A stretch of DNA of 9,267 bases, taken from assembly GCA_019417145.1 (NCBI GenBank), contig DXVY01000049.1, positions 1 through 9,267 on the forward strand, given 5' to 3'. Numbering within the stretch: position 1 is the stretch's first letter; each line of letters opens with the position of its first letter. Shown one piece after another: positions 6,717-9,267 of this stretch. Origin of the DNA: Clostridiales bacterium. GTDB lineage: Bacteria; Bacillota; Clostridia; Oscillospirales; Acutalibacteraceae. The notes beneath the pieces are model-generated. The model saw only the letters and a program-made list of their open reading frames with translations. It had not been told where the DNA came from and ran no database searches. The position numbers and the translations under genes were made by a program.

Positions 6717-7484
6717 TTGCGTAAATTTTGCTTGGCGTTTATACTGAGCGTTTTATGCCTTAGCTGCTCTTTTACGGCTTTTGCGGCTCCCGCAGCGGCC
6801 AATAACAAGGATACGGGCGTGGGGGCCCAGGTTACCCGCAGCGTGCGGTTTTCCCTATCGGATGACTACGACTGCCGGGTGTCCTATGATGACCCTTCCC
6901 ATCCCCAGATCCATCTTACCTGGCAGGTCACCCTGGACGAAGCGGTGCTTTATCCCGGGGAGACCGTCCGGCTTGGCCTCACTACCGACGGCGTATTTCG
7001 CGGGGAAGAGGACGCTGATCACACCCTTGCCTTTACCACCGATTTCACGTCCTTACAGGCCGACGGTAGCCAGACGGGTGAAAGCTTTCCTCTGACGGTG
7101 CGCCTGGACGGGACGAGCTGGGACAAGGTTCCCGTCGATACCTATGCCGCTGTGCTGACCTTCCGGCCCGACGTGCTGGATGCGGCCGGCAATGTGGTTT
7201 TGGAGGGCGAGGATGAGGCCTATACCGTGGCCTTCGCCAAGGAGGATATCCAGGTGGATGAGAAGCCGGATGAATCCCAAAGTGGCACAGAGTCCGGGCC
7301 CGACGGGTCCGATTCCTCCCAAACTCCGTCGGACGTCCCTTCCGATTCCGGGTCTGCCTCTAGGCCCGCCGGCGGCGGGGATTCCCCCAAGACGGGAGAG
7401 GGCGCGGCCGCCCTGTCCTTTATGGGATTGGCTGTTCTCTCCGGGGCGGCGGTGCTGACCCTGCGCCGGGGCGGGCGTAAATAA
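6717..7484 (+). CDS. Sortase-type wall-anchored surface protein (SPKTG signal)
   Basis: This 255-aa protein is predicted to be exported and covalently attached to the cell wall. It has a signal peptide with probable cleavage after AFA at residue 23. A beta-rich domain at about 24-180 contains VDTYAAVLTF, which loosely resembles the YxGxLTF closing strand of the neighbouring subunits. A Ser/Pro/Gly/Asp-rich linker (about 180-222) is typical of wall-spanning segments. The C-terminus is a sorting signal: SPKTG at 223-227 (an LPxTG variant), a hydrophobic span (about 230-249), then RRGGRK. Start is TTG, chosen because a strong AAAGGAGG precedes it. Codon choice is less biased than at 5043, with several TTT, TTA and CTT, which fits lower expression. 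As the last gene before a terminator it is the probable wall anchor for the secreted subunits. No sortase gene is visible in the window. Confidence 0.9.
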   Translation: MRKFCLAFILSVLCLSCSFTAFAAPAAANNKDTGVGAQVTRSVRFSLSDDYDCRVSYDDPSHPQIHLTWQVTLDEAVLYPGETVRLGLTTDGVFRGEEDADHTLAFTTDFTSLQADGSQTGESFPLTVRLDGTSWDKVPVDTYAAVLTFRPDVLDAAGNVVLEGEDEAYTVAFAKEDIQVDEKPDESQSGTESGPDGSDSSQTPSDVPSDSGSASRPAGGGDSPKTGEGAAALSFMGLAVLSGAAVLTLRRGGRK

Positions 7485-7504
7485 GCCAAATTGGCAAAAC
7501 CTGT

Positions 7505-7545
7505 GAAGCAGGCATCGGTCGCCGGCCGACCGATGCCTGCTTTTT
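7505..7545 (+). terminator. Intrinsic terminator of the surface-protein operon
   Basis: GCAGGCATCGGTCG (7508-7521) pairs perfectly with CGACCGATGCCTGC (7527-7540) around a five-base loop, followed at once by TTTTT (7541-7545). The A bases before the stem extend the pairing into the T run. It begins about 20 bases after the stop codon of the anchored protein. Confidence 0.95.
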
Positions 7546-7800
7546 GCAAAGGGCCCAAACAGGGTGAGCCGGGCCGACCGCGGCGGGGTGCGGAGCTAGA
7601 GGGGAAAGATCCCCTCTTTATGGTAGGACCGCCGCCCATATGTCAAGCGGCCGGTGCGCGGCGTATGGCCGGGACGAAAAGGCTGGGACTGGGCCGGAGC
7701 TAGGTCCAATTGTATATACGGACGGAGATCTTCTTGTGGGACGCAGTAAGATCAGGCCGCCGTTTCTTAGGGGCTAGAAAAACGGAGTGGGGAATGATCA
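7546..7800 (+). other. Non-coding gap between operon terminator and DUF1624 gene
   Basis: No gene is supported in these 255 bases. They hold one compact hairpin (7598-7617) and GGAGTGGGGA at 7784-7793, which contains a ribosome binding site for the ATG at 7801. A promoter for the next gene should lie here, but the TATATA at 7713-7718 has no credible -35 partner. Confidence 0.55.
7598..7617 (+). repeat. Perfect 8-bp hairpin with tetraloop
   Basis: AGAGGGGA (7598-7605) pairs with TCCCCTCT (7610-7617) around loop AAGA. Only TTA follows, so it is a weak terminator at best. It could be a back-up terminator or part of the leader of the next gene. Confidence 0.6.
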
Positions 7801-8673
7801 ATGGGAAAAACCAAAGCGGATAGCAAGCACGCGGCAGGCGCGTCGCCCCGCGGATCCCAGAAAGGCGGCAGGCTGGCCGGACGGGTTTGGGAGATCGACT
7901 TTATGCGCGGTCTGCTTATTTTCCTTATGCTTTTTGAGCATCTCTATTTTTGCGTCTATGAATTTGTCATCAGGGGTCTGTATACCAAGGTGGACGCGGC
8001 GGCCTATGTCCAGGCTACCGACCCCCTTCATATCTTTTTCCGGGCGGACGAGACCGGGCAGCTGGTTATGTGTTTTCCCTTTATACACCTTATGATGCCG
8101 GTGGGTATCGCCCTTTTTTTCCTGATTTCAGGTATATCCTGTACCTTCAGTCGCAACAATTTTTTGCGGGCGGGCAAGATATTCCTGTTCGCCTATCTTT
8201 TGACCTTTGCTTTTATTTTGTATTCTCATGTGACGGGCAGGCATGTGATGTATCGCTTCGGCGCCCTTCACTGCTACGCCTTTTCCATTTTTCTATATGA
8301 ATTGGTGCGCAAGCGCAGTAAATGGTGGTCCCTTTCCATCGGCCTGGCCGTCCTGATTGTAGGCTACCTCTTATTGTGGCTTTCTCCCACCGCCCCCACC
8401 CCCTTCCTGGTTCCCCTGGGCATACGGGAGGCTGGCAATCTGGGCGAGCTGGAGTATTATCCGTTGTTGCCCTACATGGGCTGGGTTTTCCTGGGCGGAT
8501 TCTTGGGCAAGACCGTTTACAAGGCAAGAAAGAGCCTGCGGCCGAGTTTGGAATGTAAATTCACCCGCTTTTTCCAATGGATGGGCCTGTACAGCGGACA
8601 GATTTATGGGGTCCAGTTTGTTCTATATCCTCTCGCCTTTTTTCTTATCGGTTATCTGGGCGGCCTGTTCTGA
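7801..8673 (+). CDS. DUF1624 / HGSNAT-like multi-pass membrane acetyltransferase-family protein
   Basis: This 290-aa integral membrane protein belongs to the DUF1624 (heparan-alpha-glucosaminide N-acetyltransferase catalytic domain-like) family. Some members of the wider acyltransferase group move acetyl groups across membranes onto sugars; the substrate here is unknown. Visible family features are WEIDFMRG (30-37), a histidine in the first span (H47), FFLISGISCTFSRNN (106-120), FGALHCYA (153-160) and YYPLLPYMGWVFLGGFLGK (219-237). About seven or eight hydrophobic spans follow a basic cytoplasmic tail of about 27 residues. At the C-terminus the usual G-x-H-S...IY...HQP segment reads GLYSGQIYGVQF (262-273), so both expected histidines are absent. 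GGGGA at 7789-7793 is seven bases before the ATG. It is its own transcription unit, separated from the surface operon by a terminator and ended by one overlapping its stop codon. Confidence 0.85.
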   Translation: MGKTKADSKHAAGASPRGSQKGGRLAGRVWEIDFMRGLLIFLMLFEHLYFCVYEFVIRGLYTKVDAAAYVQATDPLHIFFRADETGQLVMCFPFIHLMMPVGIALFFLISGISCTFSRNNFLRAGKIFLFAYLLTFAFILYSHVTGRHVMYRFGALHCYAFSIFLYELVRKRSKWWSLSIGLAVLIVGYLLLWLSPTAPTPFLVPLGIREAGNLGELEYYPLLPYMGWVFLGGFLGKTVYKARKSLRPSLECKFTRFFQWMGLYSGQIYGVQFVLYPLAFFLIGYLGGLF

Positions 8674-8695
8674 ACGGACAGGCCGTTTTCCTTTT
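8661..8695 (+). terminator. Intrinsic terminator overlapping the DUF1624 stop codon
   Basis: CGGCCTGTTC (8661-8670) pairs with GGACAGGCCG (8676-8685) over 10 bp with one wobble. The five-base loop TGAAC contains the TGA stop. TTTTCCTTTT (8686-8695) follows. The last codons of the gene thus form half of the terminator stem. Confidence 0.85.
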
Positions 8696-8702
8696 CCGCC
8701 GG

Positions 8703-8728
8703 CCGGACAGCGCTTGGGGCCTGTCCGG
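8703..8728 (+). repeat. Inverted repeat downstream of the terminator
   Basis: CCGGACAG (8703-8710) and CTGTCCGG (8721-8728) form a perfect 8-bp stem with a 10-base loop. No T run follows on either strand. It may reinforce the terminators around it. Confidence 0.55.
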
Positions 8729-8762
8729 CGGAAAGATATGGGGAGAGGTCTCGCCGCCTGTG

Positions 8763-8809
8763 GAAAAAGAGAACCGGCCGGATGGCATCTGGAGACGCCG
8801 TCCGGCCGG
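8763..8809 (-). terminator. Probable intrinsic terminator for the minus-strand permease gene
   Basis: Stem arms 8774-8786 and 8797-8809 (CCGGCCGGATGGC with GCCGTCCGGCCGG) pair over 13 bp with one wobble and a 10-base loop. Read on the minus strand, the stem is followed by TTCTCTTTTTC. It lies about 220 bases past the minus-strand stop codon, so its link to that gene is likely but not certain. Confidence 0.65.
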
Positions 8810-9027
8810 GGAGGGAAGGGTTCGGAAAGAAAAGCGTGGGGCAAGAGGAGCAGGGGAGGAAGGAGAAGCTGCGCGTACGCCGTAAGGAACCGGAGGAAAG
8901 ACAGCGGCGGTCTGTATCCCAAAGGGCGGCCCCGGCGTCCGGGAATGCGAGCCGATCATCGGCCGGTTGATCGCCGGGTCTAAAGCGGATAAAGCGGGCC
9001 GGGAAAAGCAAGGGTCGGCGACGGGGG

Positions 9028-9267
9028 TTACCCGTCTTTGCGCTCTTGGACGGACCGGTCTTTGGACTTGGCCGAATCCTTTTTAAACAGCTCCATCAGC
9101 CCCAGTAAAATCAGGCCGGCTGCGAAGATGCGAGATAGGATATCCCCGCCCAGGCGGCCGGCCAGAAGAGAGCCGCCCAGCGCTCCCAGCAGGCCAAAGG
9201 CCGCGCAGGGGAGGGCTGTCTTCCAGCGGATCAGTCCCGTCCCCGCATGCAGGAGAAGGGCCAATAG
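9028..9267 (-). CDS. TauE/SafE-family membrane permease, C-terminal end only
   Basis: Only the last 80 or so residues are in the window. The reading frame is open through the right edge (the last two codons read Leu-Leu), so the start lies outside. The visible part has the pattern of the C-terminus of the TauE/SafE (sulfite exporter/anion permease) family. GLIRWKTALP is followed by a Gly-rich span FGLLGALGGSLLAGRL, then a second span RIFAAGLILLGLMELF and a short charged tail (KKDSAKSKDRSVQERKDG). The two visible spans fit a family that normally has about eight. The substrate cannot be told; members are linked to sulfite, sulfoacetate or other anions, and many are uncharacterised. The gene converges on the DUF1624 gene and has no visible link to the surface-protein operon. 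Confidence 0.75.
   Translation of the reverse strand, partial: LLALLLHAGTGLIRWKTALPCAAFGLLGALGGSLLAGRLGGDILSRIFAAGLILLGLMELFKKDSAKSKDRSVQERKDG

Larger units (their letters stand above)
8696..9027. other. Non-coding region between two convergent genes
   Basis: No gene is supported. Open frames of 60-125 codons on both strands are low-complexity Arg/Gly/Pro-rich or purine-rich translations with no RBS or family resemblance. The region contains an inverted repeat (8703-8728), a probable minus-strand terminator (8763-8809), a purine-rich stretch (about 8805-8905) and a short palindrome GCCGATcATCGGC (about 8950-8962). Confidence 0.6.

Noticed and set aside
6735..6780. Lipoprotein signal in the anchored protein (LSC near the end of its signal peptide)
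   Set aside because: The residues before the Cys (CLS) do not fit the lipobox, and the protein has a complete C-terminal sorting signal.
7491..7703. A 70-codon open frame after the anchored protein
   Set aside because: It starts inside the region covered by the operon terminator, lacks a ribosome binding site and has a low-complexity Pro/Gly/Arg-rich translation.
8577..8983. Overlapping 60-125 codon open frames on both strands downstream of the DUF1624 gene
   Set aside because: They overlap terminators and each other, with Arg/Gly/Pro-rich composition and no convincing start signal.

Overview
The window looks like chromosomal DNA from a high-GC member of the class Clostridia, most likely a gut Oscillospiraceae/Ruminococcaceae type. 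This rests on GC-rich coding DNA with AAAGGAGG-type ribosome binding sites, an SPKTG cell-wall sorting signal, Listeria-Bacteroides (InlB B) repeats joined to GLUG-like repeats, and a DUF1624-type membrane protein. No marker gene fixes the genus.

Bases 1-7545 form one same-strand locus for an exported, cell-surface protein system. In order it holds: the 3' part of a giant surface protein with about 20 GLUG-like repeats, two InlB B repeats and a C-terminal beta domain (1-3774); a single-pass membrane protein with an unrecognised extracellular domain (4059-4874); a secreted protein with an unrecognised N-terminal region and a C-terminal beta domain (5043-6113); a small secreted beta-domain protein (6146-6679); and a sortase-type wall-anchored protein (6717-7484). 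A strong intrinsic terminator follows (7505-7545). Three of the exported proteins carry a similar domain that opens with a PxYxxxIP motif and closes with a YxGxLxF strand. The anchored protein has a looser version of the closing strand. I infer that the proteins assemble together into a wall-linked adhesive or fibrous structure: large adhesin, membrane-linked partner, abundant small subunits, wall anchor. I do not recognise it as a described pilus type, and no sortase, chaperone, usher or pilin motif is visible.

The two larger gaps in the locus (3775-4058 and 4875-5042) hold strong inverted repeats. The second has three hairpins in tandem just ahead of the gene I take to be the most highly expressed subunit, which could set subunit ratios.

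Bases 7546-7800 are non-coding with one compact hairpin. A separate gene at 7801-8673 encodes a multi-pass membrane protein of the DUF1624 (HGSNAT-like acetyltransferase) family, ending in an overlapping intrinsic terminator. Bases 8696-9027 are non-coding and contain a probable terminator for the opposite strand. The right edge holds the C-terminal end of a TauE/SafE-family permease on the minus strand (9028-9267), convergent with the DUF1624 gene.
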